The notes: generated by a model not told the origin, from the sequence alone. Shown: positions 1 through 8,356, counted from the first letter of the stretch. The stretch is DNA of 33,212 nucleotides from an uncultured Caulobacterales bacterium (GCA_937927825.1 CALFWV010000038.1:1-33212); one strand, 5' to 3'. Program-made: numbers and translations.

Positions 1-110
1 TTGTTACACTATTTGTTACACCAAATCAAGGCATAGGGTTGAGCTATCAGCTCTTAACGCTAAATAATCGTTGTTTTTCAGTTACTTATAATTTTTAAAG
101 GAGAAATAAT

Positions 111-197
111 TGGTGCGGCCGAGAAGACTCGAACTTCCACGGGTGTTACCCCACAGCGACCTCAACGCTGCGCGTCTACCAATTCCGCCACGGCCGC
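111..197 (-). tRNA. tRNA-Leu (anticodon GAG)
   Basis: An 87-nt class II tRNA with encoded CCA (complement of 111-113). The seven-base acceptor stem GCGGCCG/CGGCCGC pairs perfectly between 191-197 and 115-121. The anticodon stem CAGCG/CGCTG closes the loop TTGAGGT, giving anticodon GAG at 163-161, which reads CUC/CUU leucine codons. A long variable arm and a T-loop of the GTTCGAGTC type are present, as expected for tRNA-Leu. It is transcribed away from the lipoprotein gene at 326. Confidence 0.97.
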
Positions 198-213
198 ACA
201 TTAAGGTTGGCGG

Positions 214-242
214 TCTATAGGGGGCGCGGCGCGGCTTGTGAA
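214..242 (-). promoter_or_regulatory. promoter of tRNA-Leu
   Basis: Read on the minus strand, TTCACA (complement of 237-242) is followed after exactly 17 nt by TATAGA (complement of 214-219). The predicted start is near 207, about 10 nt before the mature tRNA. The bases just after the -10 box are CCGCC, a GC-rich discriminator typical of stringently controlled stable-RNA promoters. The promoter strength and stringent control are inferred. Confidence 0.6.
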
Positions 243-325
243 GCCCCAAATGTGAATGAAATTCACCCTGTTGTCCAACCTTGAGACGCGCTAAACTTCT
301 AACGTAAATAGTGCGGAGTTTTGCC

Positions 326-799
326 ATGAAAAACCTTGTCTTTAGCGCTGCATTTGCAGGCTTACTCACCTTAAGCGCATGTGGAGAGGTTTCCCCGGAC
401 GCCAAAAATCCGGACGCTATAAAAGCGCAGGCAGACCGTATAGCGGCGAAAACCACAGCCGATCTTTCCAAAATGGACGTCCCCGCAATCATCGACTTCG
501 TGAATGACGAGGCCAATAACATGACGGCGCTACTCCAGAGCGTAACAGATGGCCCCTCAGCAGAAGCCGCCGTTGAAGACATTCGTATGAGTATTCCCCG
601 TTTCAATGCCGCCATAAAGTCGATGGAAAATATGGATGTCGACAATATGAAACTCAACATCGGAAATATGCGGAAGATGATAAAGGTGGCGCAAAACCAG
701 GCCGGACTGATTAAAGAAGTTAGCCGGATTAGTAAAATTCCCGAGGCCCGTGCGGTTTTGGAAAAAGAATTCGACAAAATTGAGATAACGAATAACTAA
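326..799 (+). CDS. small putative lipoprotein of unknown function
   Basis: Product of 157 residues. The ATG at 326 is preferred over an in-frame GTG at 311 because it follows GCGGAG at a good spacing and gives a clean lipoprotein signal: MKNLVF, a hydrophobic stretch, then the lipobox LSAC with the cysteine to be lipidated near residue 19. The mature part is helical, charged and rich in Met, Asn and Ala, with no domain I recognise. It probably sits on the periplasmic face of the inner or outer membrane. The stop (797-799) lies inside the upstream extension of the lipB frame, so the two genes are probably cotranscribed. Function is unknown. Confidence 0.8.
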   Translation: MKNLVFSAAFAGLLTLSACGEVSPDAKNPDAIKAQADRIAAKTTADLSKMDVPAIIDFVNDEANNMTALLQSVTDGPSAEAAVEDIRMSIPRFNAAIKSMENMDVDNMKLNIGNMRKMIKVAQNQAGLIKEVSRISKIPEARAVLEKEFDKIEITNN

Positions 800-875
800 A
801 TCACTCTACAGTTCTGACGAAGTCGACTGGGAAACGGCGCCCGAACCGGTTCCCTATGCGATTGCACATGAGCGC
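789..875 (+). other. lipB: in-frame lipB N-terminal extension without a canonical start
   Basis: After the in-frame stop at 786-788, 29 open codons lead into the LipB frame at 876. They encode a LipB-like N-terminus including the segments SSDEVDWE and [15 protein letters not shown] at 792-794 would give a product beginning like MTKSLYSS and overlaps the stop of the upstream lipoprotein gene. ATT at 861 is the other candidate. A single A-to-G difference at 794 would make an ordinary ATG. The choice between a rare AUA start, a mutation and a base-call error cannot be made from the sequence alone. Confidence 0.6.
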
Positions 876-1457
876 ATGAAAATGCGGGCGGCAGCCATTG
901 CTGCGGGCGAGGCCCGAGAATTAGTTTGGCTGCTTGAGCATCCACCACTCTACACGGCGGGAACCTCCGCGAACCCTGCTGATCTTATCGCGCCGGAGCG
1001 GTTTGAGGTCCACCAAACGGGGCGCGGGGGTCAGTATACCTATCATGGGCCCGGACAACGTGTCGGTTATGCGATGTTGGATTTGCGCAAACGCGGACGC
1101 GATGTATCGGCTTTTGTTCGTGGTTTGGAACAATGGATTATTGATGCGTTGGCGACCTTCGATGTCTCGGCAGAGCGCCGCTGTGGGCGCGTCGGCGTGT
1201 GGGTTGTGCACGACACCGGCGAGGAAGAAAAAATCGCGGCGATTGGGGTGCGGCTGAAAAAATGGGTAAGCTTCCACGGCATCAGTATAAATGTTGACCC
1301 TGATCTGTCCCATTTCGGCGGCATTGTGCCGTGCGGCATCCAGGAACATGGCGTCGCGAGTCTAGTCTCATTGGGCCGAGACGTTACCATGTCGGACACG
1401 GACGCGGCGCTTAAAGCGAGCTTTGAAGCCATTTTCGCCCCAACGCATACCCCATAA
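876..1457 (+). CDS. lipB: octanoyltransferase LipB
   Basis: Moves the octanoyl group from acyl carrier protein to the lipoyl domains of 2-oxoacid dehydrogenases and the glycine cleavage system, the first step of lipoate synthesis, in the cytoplasm. The family signatures are present: [26 protein letters not shown], the lysine motif [19 protein letters not shown] and the catalytic cysteine in GGIVPCGI. The coordinates start at the only canonical start codon, ATG 876. This start is probably too late: the same frame is open back to 789 and encodes residues resembling the usual LipB N-terminus ([12 protein letters not shown]). No ATG, GTG, TTG or CTG occurs in that extension, only ATA at 792 and ATT at 861. 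The identity is certain but the start is not. Confidence 0.93.
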   Translation: MKMRAAAIAAGEARELVWLLEHPPLYTAGTSANPADLIAPERFEVHQTGRGGQYTYHGPGQRVGYAMLDLRKRGRDVSAFVRGLEQWIIDALATFDVSAERRCGRVGVWVVHDTGEEEKIAAIGVRLKKWVSFHGISINVDPDLSHFGGIVPCGIQEHGVASLVSLGRDVTMSDTDAALKASFEAIFAPTHTP

Positions 1458-1504
1458 AAAAAACCGCCCCATACAGCTCGATTTTCACGAGATGCATGGG
1501 GCGG
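1455..1504 (-). terminator. intrinsic terminator between convergent lipB and DUF805 genes
   Basis: The nine-base arms CCGCCCCAT (1464-1472) and ATGGGGCGG (1496-1504) pair, and an inner CTCG/CGAG stem closes a seven-base loop. On the minus strand the stem is followed by a run of T (complement of the A-run 1455-1463), so it should end the DUF805 transcript. The plus side has only a weak T tract, so termination of lipB here is possible but less certain. Confidence 0.75.
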
Positions 1505-1534
1505 GATTTGTAAATCAGTGATGGAGTTAGGAGA

Positions 1535-2065
1535 CTAGGAGTCGCCGCTTGTCGCAGGTCCAAACTGGTTGTCATGGTTATCTGATTTATTGAACATATT
1601 TATCAAGAAGGCAGCAAGCCCTGTTCCAACCAATCCTGAAATAGCACTCGGAATAGCTGCTTCTTTAGCAACAGCAGGGCCCATTTCTTTTGAAAGTTCC
1701 ATAATGTCGCCCATCCCGCCGCCGTCAGCGATAACGCCTTCCAAAGCTTCTTTGAGCTCGGCTTCAGCTCCGCTTGGCATGACTGCACCCAATATCAGTG
1801 ACACGATAATAAAGACAATCACCCAAAGGATAAACCAAACTATGCTCATCCAACCGGAGCGCCCTGCATCATGACTTCTTTTTACAAGAAGGAAGAAGAG
1901 TGGAATTATCAGCAAGAACGAAACAAATCCCAAAATTTGAGATATCTGAAAACTCACTAAGCCCGTCAGTGAAATTACCGCCCCGATAACCGCAAGAATC
2001 ATCATGCCCTTCATAAAGGCCGAAGGCCCGATACGACCCGATGGTGAAAATAGTAAATTGCCCAT
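1535..2065 (-). CDS. DUF805 family membrane protein (downstream copy)
   Basis: Product of 176 residues. DUF805 (YhaH-type) proteins are small inner-membrane proteins of unknown function. The family pattern is visible: an N-terminal LLFSPSGRIG box, two hydrophobic helices (about residues 20-60), the KRSHDAGRSGW motif joining the core, a third helix (about 75-95), and a last hydrophobic segment near 145-160. The segment between them is acidic and rich in Glu and Met, and is longer than in minimal family members. The start at 2065 is supported by GAGGGAG upstream. It lies 74 bp downstream of a second DUF805 gene on the same strand. Confidence 0.85.
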   Translation of the reverse strand: MGNLLFSPSGRIGPSAFMKGMMILAVIGAVISLTGLVSFQISQILGFVSFLLIIPLFFLLVKRSHDAGRSGWMSIVWFILWVIVFIIVSLILGAVMPSGAEAELKEALEGVIADGGGMGDIMELSKEMGPAVAKEAAIPSAISGLVGTGLAAFLINMFNKSDNHDNQFGPATSGDS

Positions 2066-2139
2066 AAGAATTTCTCCCTCTCATTGTTTAACGATAAGAG
2101 AGTGACAAATTCTAAATAAATTGCAAGCAAATTCGGCGA

Positions 2140-2667
2140 TTAATCCGAGAGAGACGGACCATATGAATTTTCCCCGGCCTGAGGCTTTGCCAGAGCCAAC
2201 CAGAGCGTGAAGGCTGACAAAAGCCCAAGAATAGTGATACTCAGCACCCTCTCACCCGCCTCTTGGCGCGGCTTAAAGTCAGCGTTTAATTTCTCAACGA
2301 CATCCGCTGGCGGCGGGTTGTCTCGGGTATATTCACTGTAAGCCGCAAAATATTCGGCCCCGCCAAAGACCAGCATCACAATAATCATCGCAGCCAGCAT
2401 CGCGCATAATAATCCCGTCACAGGCCAAAGCGTGCGCCCAATATCGTGAAGTCGTTTCCCATAAACACTATAGGCTATCTGAAGGATGATGAATGGGAAC
2501 GCGAGAACGGCAAAAAATCCGAACATCGATCCTCCCAGCGCGTTTATCAAAAGACCATAAAGCGAAAATACAACAATGAGTCCGACGAGGCCAATAAGAT
2601 AATCTCGTCGTCCGATACGGCCCGCAGGGGAAAGCAGTAGTGTTAAAACATTAGGCATGGACGCCAT
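2140..2667 (-). CDS. DUF805 family membrane protein (upstream copy)
   Basis: Product of up to 175 residues and a paralogue of the following gene. It shares the N-terminal LLLSPAGRIGRRDY box, paired hydrophobic helices (about 25-65), the GKRLHDIGRTLW motif, a further helix (about 82-105) and a final helix near 145-160. The start could be 2667 or the ATG at 2658 (M4). Neither has a strong Shine-Dalgarno sequence. Only 52 bp separate it from the end of the CPA2 antiporter, so it may be the tail of that operon. Function is unknown; tandem DUF805 genes suggest duplication. Confidence 0.82.
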   Translation of the reverse strand: MASMPNVLTLLLSPAGRIGRRDYLIGLVGLIVVFSLYGLLINALGGSMFGFFAVLAFPFIILQIAYSVYGKRLHDIGRTLWPVTGLLCAMLAAMIIVMLVFGGAEYFAAYSEYTRDNPPPADVVEKLNADFKPRQEAGERVLSITILGLLSAFTLWLALAKPQAGENSYGPSLSD

Positions 2668-2719
2668 TTAGCGCGCTTGGCAGCAGGTGCAAGACCATAG
2701 GCAAATTTGCCGCGCTTTG

Positions 2720-4582
2720 TCAGCTTTTCGTGTCATCTCGCGTTGCATTGAGCGTCTCTTTCAACAAAGCTCTATGCTGATCCGCTCGTTCAGCCAATGC
2801 CGCAATGTCATCTCGCATTTGGTAAGTTTCTTCGACAAGCTTATAATCAAATTCCAGAAAATCACGCGCCAATCTTGCAGCCCGAACACTATCAAAGTTC
2901 AACATCGTCAGCGCGTTTTCACCCATCGCTAATGCACCCCGTATGGTTTCACGCTCGGCATAATCGACACCTTCCGCCAATATATCGAACAAGTGTGTCC
3001 GGCCCCGGGCGCGTGCTATGATCTTTGCCTTTGGGAAGGCTTGTTTAATGGCTTTGATGGCAAGTGTAACGGCGGGGCGGTCATCCATCGCAACGACAAT
3101 GACCTTGGCCTCTTCTGCGCCAGCGATGCGCAAAATGTCCATATCAGTCGCGTCACCATAATAAACCCGGTGACCGAATTGTTTAAGAAATTCGATGTGA
3201 TCCCCGTCAATATCGATGATTGTCGTCCCGATATTTTGCGTCTGGAGTAAACGTCCGACGACTTGTCCAACGCGTCCAAAGCCTAAGATAAGCACCGGAT
3301 TATGTTCATTTTGCGGACCCTCTCCCGTCTTTGCGGGTAATTTCAAACGCGGCAAAATGAATTTGTCATAAGCGAGTATTAGAACGGGCGTTAAAGCCAT
3401 GGAGAGCGCAATCACAGCATTTAAAAAACCTGCTGTCGACGGCTGTATAGCCCCTTCGGTCAGGGCAAACTGAAATAAAACAAACCCGAATTCGCCGGCC
3501 TGACACAGTAAAATCCCAAATAATATCCGCGGCGAAAGGTCAATTTTGAACACTGTTCCAATCGCAAAAAGAACGGCGAATTTCAGAACGAGGAGCCCTG
3601 TCACAACGCCCAAAATTTGGAGCGGATATTGCGCCAAAACACCGAAATCTAAACTCATGCCGACACTGATGAAAAATAGCCCCAGCAAAAGCGACTTGAA
3701 CGGCTCAATATCCGTTTCCAACTGATGACGATATTCACTATCCGCCAGAACGACCCCCGCGATAAATGCGCCGAGAGCGGCGGATAAGCCTAACCAGTTC
3801 ATCAACAGCGCAGCCCCAATCACGAGCAAAAGCGCGATGGCTGTAAACGTTTCGCGCACATTGGACCGGGCAATAGTTCGGAACATCGGGCGTAATAACA
3901 ATCGTCCTGCTAGCACCATTCCGCCAAAAACGCCGAATATCGCAACCACCCGCCAAATACCTTGCGGGCTGCCCATACCGGAGCCGTGTCCCTCACTCCC
4001 CTCGTGGGAGCTCCCGTGAGACGTCTCATGCAGAATGTCTTTGGCAAGGTCTGCCCCCTCACCCGCTAAACTGCCCAAAAACGGCAGGGATGCAATCATC
4101 GCAATGACAATAACATCTTGGAACAGTAAGACGGCGAAGCCGGATCGGCCTTCCGGGTACCCCATGATGGATCTGTCTTGCATGATTTGCAGCGCGATAG
4201 CCGTCGAGGACAAAGATAGGGCCATCCCAACGACAACCGACTCTGCCGGCCCCAGACCAAGCCAATAGGCGGCAAACGTAACACATAGTGCTGTGAAAAA
4301 GACCTGGAGCCCGCCAAGACCCAAAAGACGAGATCGCATTTGCCAGAGCGCTTTGGGCTGTAATTCCAGTCCAATCAAAAATAGCATCATGACAACGCCA
4401 AATTCGGCGAAGTGTAAAATCGTCTCGGGTTCTGAAATCAGACCGAAGACATGAGGACCAATTAGGACACCCGCAATCAGATACCCAATAACCGACCCAA
4501 GTCCCGACAGCTTGCACAGCGGCACCAGGAGGCAAGCCGCAGCCAGGAAGACAAAAACCGAAAAGAGGAGGTCGGCACCCAT
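2720..4582 (-). CDS. CPA2 family cation:proton antiporter with RCK/TrkA-N domain (Kef-type)
   Basis: Product of 620 residues. An integral membrane antiporter domain covers about residues 1-400 with motifs such as GVLIGPH, FLIGLEL, SLSSTAIALQ and GAFIAGVVLAD. It is followed by a cytoplasmic nucleotide-binding TrkA-N fold (from about residue 425) with the dinucleotide motif GFGRVGQ and the YYGDATD segment. The family exchanges K+ or Na+ for H+ and is often gated by NAD(H) or glutathione adducts; the ion here is not determined. A loop at residues 185-199 carries four histidines (H185, H189, H193, H199), which is unusual for the family. The gene begins 3 nt after the OsmC stop and ends the tight gene run that starts at crcB. 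No separate ancillary KefF/KefG gene is adjacent. Confidence 0.9.
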   Translation of the reverse strand: MGADLLFSVFVFLAAACLLVPLCKLSGLGSVIGYLIAGVLIGPHVFGLISEPETILHFAEFGVVMMLFLIGLELQPKALWQMRSRLLGLGGLQVFFTALCVTFAAYWLGLGPAESVVVGMALSLSSTAIALQIMQDRSIMGYPEGRSGFAVLLFQDVIVIAMIASLPFLGSLAGEGADLAKDILHETSHGSSHEGSEGHGSGMGSPQGIWRVVAIFGVFGGMVLAGRLLLRPMFRTIARSNVRETFTAIALLLVIGAALLMNWLGLSAALGAFIAGVVLADSEYRHQLETDIEPFKSLLLGLFFISVGMSLDFGVLAQYPLQILGVVTGLLVLKFAVLFAIGTVFKIDLSPRILFGILLCQAGEFGFVLFQFALTEGAIQPSTAGFLNAVIALSMALTPVLILAYDKFILPRLKLPAKTGEGPQNEHNPVLILGFGRVGQVVGRLLQTQNIGTTIIDIDGDHIEFLKQFGHRVYYGDATDMDILRIAGAEEAKVIVVAMDDRPAVTLAIKAIKQAFPKAKIIARARGRTHLFDILAEGVDYAERETIRGALAMGENALTMLNFDSVRAARLARDFLEFDYKLVEETYQMRDDIAALAERADQHRALLKETLNATRDDTKS

Positions 4583-4585
4583 AAC

Positions 4586-4993
4586 CTATCCGAGGGAGGT
4601 CTCAATAATGTTGCCATGCTCTAACATTTTATGGACGGGACACTTATCGGCAATTTCGATAAGGCGCGCGCGTTGTTCGGTCGTCAAATCAGTTTTCAGA
4701 TAGACGACTCGTTTAAACACATTCTTTGATTCTCCATCGCTCAACTTCCGCAAACTGTGGGTGACGGTGACAGCGATATTTTCCACATCCCATTTCTTGC
4801 GCCCGGAATACATACGTAGCGTTATTGCGGTACAGCTTCCCAAGGAAGCGCACAAATATTCAAATGGTGACGGCCCAAGATCAGCGCTGCCGTATGAGAG
4901 CGGCTCATCCGCGTAAAGTTTATGACGGCCATTTTCGACATCCAGCGTATATTTTCCGCCGGGACGTTCGGTTACAGTTACAGGTTGGGCCAA
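4586..4993 (-). CDS. OsmC/YhfA family protein
   Basis: Product of 135 residues. OsmC-like proteins are small cytoplasmic thiol-dependent peroxidases or related redox proteins. The fold pattern is present: an N-terminal beta region, GPSPFEYLCASLGSCTAITLRMY with the first conserved cysteine, and the second cysteine in KCPVHKML near residue 119. It is of the YhfA-like subgroup rather than Ohr, judging from KWDVENIAVTVTHS. The start overlaps the end of the ATP12 gene by 16 nt, indicating translational coupling. The next gene, a Kef-type antiporter, follows within 3 nt. This suggests an electrophile or thiol-stress link, which is only inference. Confidence 0.88.
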   Translation of the reverse strand: MAQPVTVTERPGGKYTLDVENGRHKLYADEPLSYGSADLGPSPFEYLCASLGSCTAITLRMYSGRKKWDVENIAVTVTHSLRKLSDGESKNVFKRVVYLKTDLTTEQRARLIEIADKCPVHKMLEHGNIIETSLG

Positions 4994-5694
4994 TGGGTTT
5001 CCTCCAAAACAGTGCCTAAAATATGGGTTTCGTCGCGCAGCGCAGCTGTAATCTCTGCTTGCTCCTCGTCCTCACCCCACAGCTCAATCTGATAATTTGC
5101 GTCCACGCGGGAAATATCAAAAGCTTCCTCGGATCTCAAAACGCCCTTCATGACTGCCATTGCCAGAACAATTGAACCAAAAACAGCGACAAAGTGAACA
5201 AAGAGTGTCAAATGAAGATCATCTAACGACGCCGCAAATCGCTCCACCGCCTTAAGGCTCTCGTTCGGTTGCGCTACCGCCTGCAGGCTTTCTGTAGTCA
5301 GGAGCTCCACACCTTGCGCGGCAGCCCAGACCTGCCATTTATCCCAAGCCGCCGATTGACGCTCTTTCAAAATACGCGGTTCAGGCGCCCGGTAACAGAT
5401 CAGGTCCGTCTCGGCATAGCGCCGGGCCTCCGCAATTAGGGCCGCGCGTCGATCCGGCGTCTGTTCAACGGCCACATTCATCAGCCGAGTGACAGGCATT
5501 AAGGACGGGTTTATTCGATCTGTTTGCGCGTCCCATTCCCGAGCGATAATCTCAGCCAATGACTTTGTCGGCACATATAGCTTGAGTTTTCCGGGTGTCC
5601 GTAGCTGCATACCATCCAGCAAAATTTGCCACTGGCCGTCCACGCCTGTCACCGTCACAGAGTCATAAAACCGCTTTGCAAGTCTTTGAGCCAT
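4978..5694 (-). CDS. ATP12 family F1-ATPase assembly chaperone
   Basis: Product of 238 residues. Homologues of mitochondrial Atp12 bind the alpha subunit of F1-ATPase before assembly; alphaproteobacteria carry the bacterial version. Diagnostic segments are RFYDSVTVTG near the N-terminus, LRTPGKLKLYVPT, IAREWDAQ, TRLMNVAVEQTPDRR, YAETDLICYRA and, near the C-terminus, ELWGEDEEQ. Length and order match the family. The ATG overlaps the TAA of the upstream TPR gene as TAATG, and the 3' end overlaps the OsmC start by 16 nt. No F-ATPase genes lie in this window. The ATG at 5694 lacks its own clear ribosome-binding site, which fits coupled translation. Confidence 0.92.
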   Translation of the reverse strand: MAQRLAKRFYDSVTVTGVDGQWQILLDGMQLRTPGKLKLYVPTKSLAEIIAREWDAQTDRINPSLMPVTRLMNVAVEQTPDRRAALIAEARRYAETDLICYRAPEPRILKERQSAAWDKWQVWAAAQGVELLTTESLQAVAQPNESLKAVERFAASLDDLHLTLFVHFVAVFGSIVLAMAVMKGVLRSEEAFDISRVDANYQIELWGEDEEQAEITAALRDETHILGTVLEETHWPNL

Positions 5695-7367
5695 TACGCG
5701 GGGACCACATCAAAGGGAAGTGTCAGGCGCGGTGCCGAGCCTTCAAAAGGAACGGTGCCATGCCACATATAAGACGGGAACAAAACGAGCCGCCCGGGGA
5801 TAGGTCGCACGAAATGCTCCGCTTTTTGATCGATATCAAGATTGGGTTCGCCAAATTTAATCCATCCATCTTTGCTGCTGTCTCCTACAGATGGGGGAAC
5901 ATCGACATAGTAAGCTGAACTCAACCACCCCATCGGATGAACATGATTAACATGATGTCCTTTTTCTCTCAGTCTGACCGACCAAGCTCCGCTAATCCTG
6001 TAGGCGTTGGTATTTCGTCTACGTAAGGGATGACCAACATTGCGCCCCAAATGCTTCATATAATCGCGTATTGGGCCGTCCATTGATTTAAAAAATGCTT
6101 TTAAAACCGGATCGTCAATCAGACTCAAATCCAATTCAGTCTGGGTTCCGCTACGCAAAGATTGGTTCACCGGTTCATCTTTGTAAACGTGGAGCGCTTT
6201 CAATTTTAGGGCAAGGGCCGAATTAAACGTCTGAACATTCGAATATCCATTGGGCGCCTCTATATCGTAACAGCGGACAAAATTTCGGTAGTCATAAAGG
6301 TGAGTATTTGAGCGTCCCCTTTCGCGTAGCAAAGTCGCAACTAATGCTAATAGGAATTGATTATTTGGGGCTTGGGCCAGAGCGCCTTCTATCGCCGTTT
6401 GCGCCTCAGAAAGCCGTCCTGCCGAAATCGCAGCTTGAGCAAACCCGCACAAAAGATTAAAGTCCCCGGGACGTGCTGTCAAAGCACGGATGTAAAGGTT
6501 GTAGCTATCCTGAGGGCGTTTCGCCAAGCGTGCTAAACTTGCTCGCTGTCCCAGTATTTGAGCGTTATCGGGGTGTGACTTTGATAATTCATCAAGCCTA
6601 ATTTTCGCTGAGGTACGGTCTCCAAGCCTATCAAGCAACCGACTAGCCTCCAGTGCAGTCGCGACGGAATTTGAGTTTAAACTTTCTCTGAGAATATCGA
6701 GAGCCTCAGTTTGTTGCCCTCTCATTTTGTAATAGTTAACGACGACCCCTAAACCTTTCGCATGCATAGAGACATCTTTCGATAGAGCGGAAAGGGCGTC
6801 CAGCATTTCGTCGTCTCGTCCGAGCGCGGCGAAGCATTTCAAATATTGAAAGGTGATTTGAGGCTTGTAATCGGCTGAATCCAAGCTCTCTAACACGTTG
6901 ATAGCGTCTTCGTAGCGGCCTAAATCGGTCAATGCTTGCGAGCGGGCGACCTCCCCCATTTCGCCGAAATTATAACCTTTTTCCAGCTCTTCCAGAACAC
7001 GCTTTGGCTGCTCTGATACCAAAAACAAATTGAGACGGTTTATTTTGCATCGCGCATTTTTAGGGTCGAGTTTTTCTGACAAATCATAAGCCCTCTCTGC
7101 TTCAGCCCAGTCTCCCGAGGCCTTATGAATACGTCCTTTAACATTTGCGAGTTCTGCCGTCATCGGCATGCAATCCAGGACAACGTCCAACCGCTGGTGA
7201 GCCGTAACAACCTGATTGACTGAGAGTGCGGTTAAGGCTCCGAGCCGCAAAAGATCCGTGTCTTCCTTCCATTTAGAAAGAGCCTCTCTCACACCGCGTT
7301 CCGCTCCTAAAAAGTCGCCAGTCTTGTAAATCTCATACAGTGAGCGTGTCGTCCCTGCGAGGTCCAT
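5694..7367 (-). CDS. TPR protein with C-terminal 2OG-Fe(II)-oxygenase-like domain
   Basis: Product of 557 residues if started at the ATG 7367-7365, which overlaps the pseudouridine synthase stop as TGATG. An alternative start at 7385 would add six residues. Residues from about 10 to 390 are helical repeats of TPR type (for example LGRYEDAINVLESLD). The last 120 residues form a putative oxygenase of the Pfam 2OG-Fe(II)_oxyg_5 type: a histidine cluster HHVNHVHP (H471, H472, H475, H477), then GWLSSAYYVDVP, GWIKFGEP, a distal histidine in LFPSYMWHG (H536) and R547 in PRLTLPFD. These are plausible iron and 2-oxoglutarate ligands. Substrate is unknown. The family commonly occurs as this TPR fusion in alphaproteobacteria. 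Activity is inferred from motifs only. Confidence 0.83.
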   Translation of the reverse strand: MDLAGTTRSLYEIYKTGDFLGAERGVREALSKWKEDTDLLRLGALTALSVNQVVTAHQRLDVVLDCMPMTAELANVKGRIHKASGDWAEAERAYDLSEKLDPKNARCKINRLNLFLVSEQPKRVLEELEKGYNFGEMGEVARSQALTDLGRYEDAINVLESLDSADYKPQITFQYLKCFAALGRDDEMLDALSALSKDVSMHAKGLGVVVNYYKMRGQQTEALDILRESLNSNSVATALEASRLLDRLGDRTSAKIRLDELSKSHPDNAQILGQRASLARLAKRPQDSYNLYIRALTARPGDFNLLCGFAQAAISAGRLSEAQTAIEGALAQAPNNQFLLALVATLLRERGRSNTHLYDYRNFVRCYDIEAPNGYSNVQTFNSALALKLKALHVYKDEPVNQSLRSGTQTELDLSLIDDPVLKAFFKSMDGPIRDYMKHLGRNVGHPLRRRNTNAYRISGAWSVRLREKGHHVNHVHPMGWLSSAYYVDVPPSVGDSSKDGWIKFGEPNLDIDQKAEHFVRPIPGRLVLFPSYMWHGTVPFEGSAPRLTLPFDVVPA

Positions 7368-8356
7368 CACTTCAAGTCTTCCCAATCGACTTTATCGTTT
7401 TTGGGATTGAACCCTAGGGTTTTGAATGCGGACACCATATGTTCCGGTAACTCTGCGACGAGCTTAAGCGGTGGTTTGCCTTCGCGCGGGAGCTCCAGCG
7501 ACCTGGCGTGCAAATGCAAAACATTATCCAGCGTCGTCGGTTGCGGTCTGTCCGTCATATATTTAGGATCGCCCGCGATCGGGGCGCCTAGAAGCTGCAT
7601 ATGAAGCCGCAATTGATGCGTTCGTCCTGTCAGCGGCATCATCGACACCCACGCTGCTTTCTGCCCGGCCTGACTGCGCACATCATAGAGCGTCCGCGCA
7701 TGTTTCCCGCCTGCGTGACCGTGGCGGACCGCCATCATGACTTCTTTTCCCTCGTTAATATTTCCAAAGCGATTATCCAAACGGCCCTTGGCCATATATC
7801 CCTTGATTTCGCCCGAAATCGGGCGCGGCACGCCGTTGGTAATGCCCCAATATATCTTCTCGGCCCGACGGCTCTGAAATGCGCGGCCTGCCCATTTCGC
7901 GGCTGCCGCCGTTTTGGCAATTAGCAAAACGCCAGATGTGTCACGGTCTAAGCGATGCACAAGTCGGCAGCCCTCGCCCAGCGCGGGCAGCATACCATCG
8001 ATGTGGCGGGTGGTTTTCGTGCCGCCTTGGACGGCAATACCCGGAGGTTTGTTTAGCGCTATTAATTCATCATCTTCATATATCACAAGGCCGCGAATGA
8101 ACGCGGCATCCGTTTCTGATACAGGTTTCGGTCCGGTCATATCTGAAGGATCCGGGAGTGGAGGCACACGTATAACCTGCCCGCCTTCGATGCGGGCGTT
8201 CCCCTTTGCTCGTTTGCCGTCGAGACGGATCTCACCTTTGCGTAAAAGTTTCTCTACTTTGCCATGCGGTATATGGGGGAATTGCCGTTTGAACCACCGG
8301 TCCAATCTTTGCCCCGCATCGTGATCCGGGATTGTTAGTTTTTGAACGCCGCTCAT
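7367..8356 (-). CDS. RluC/RluD-type 23S rRNA pseudouridine synthase
   Basis: Product of 329 residues. It isomerises uridine to pseudouridine in rRNA. An N-terminal S4 RNA-binding domain (about residues 8-65, RLDRWFKRQF to VIRVPP) precedes the catalytic domain with the motif HRLDRDTSG, catalytic Asp137. LNKPPGIAVQGG and GRTHQLRLHM are also typical of the RluA superfamily. The overall pattern is closest to RluC. The ATG at 8356 is chosen because it overlaps the crcB stop as ATGA and begins just before the S4 domain; a longer frame to 8575 runs inside crcB and is not credible. The stop overlaps the start of the TPR gene (TGATG). Confidence 0.93.
   Translation of the reverse strand: MSGVQKLTIPDHDAGQRLDRWFKRQFPHIPHGKVEKLLRKGEIRLDGKRAKGNARIEGGQVIRVPPLPDPSDMTGPKPVSETDAAFIRGLVIYEDDELIALNKPPGIAVQGGTKTTRHIDGMLPALGEGCRLVHRLDRDTSGVLLIAKTAAAAKWAGRAFQSRRAEKIYWGITNGVPRPISGEIKGYMAKGRLDNRFGNINEGKEVMMAVRHGHAGGKHARTLYDVRSQAGQKAAWVSMMPLTGRTHQLRLHMQLLGAPIAGDPKYMTDRPQPTTLDNVLHLHARSLELPREGKPPLKLVAELPEHMVSAFKTLGFNPKNDKVDWEDLK

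Noticed and set aside
82-777. Minus-strand open frame of 231 codons across the tRNA
   Set aside because: It runs through the tRNA-Leu gene and antisense to the lipoprotein gene.
2700-2711. GGCAAATTTGCC palindrome between the CPA2 and DUF805 genes
   Set aside because: A perfect 12-bp palindrome, but with no T-run, promoter or matching copy nearby; could be chance.
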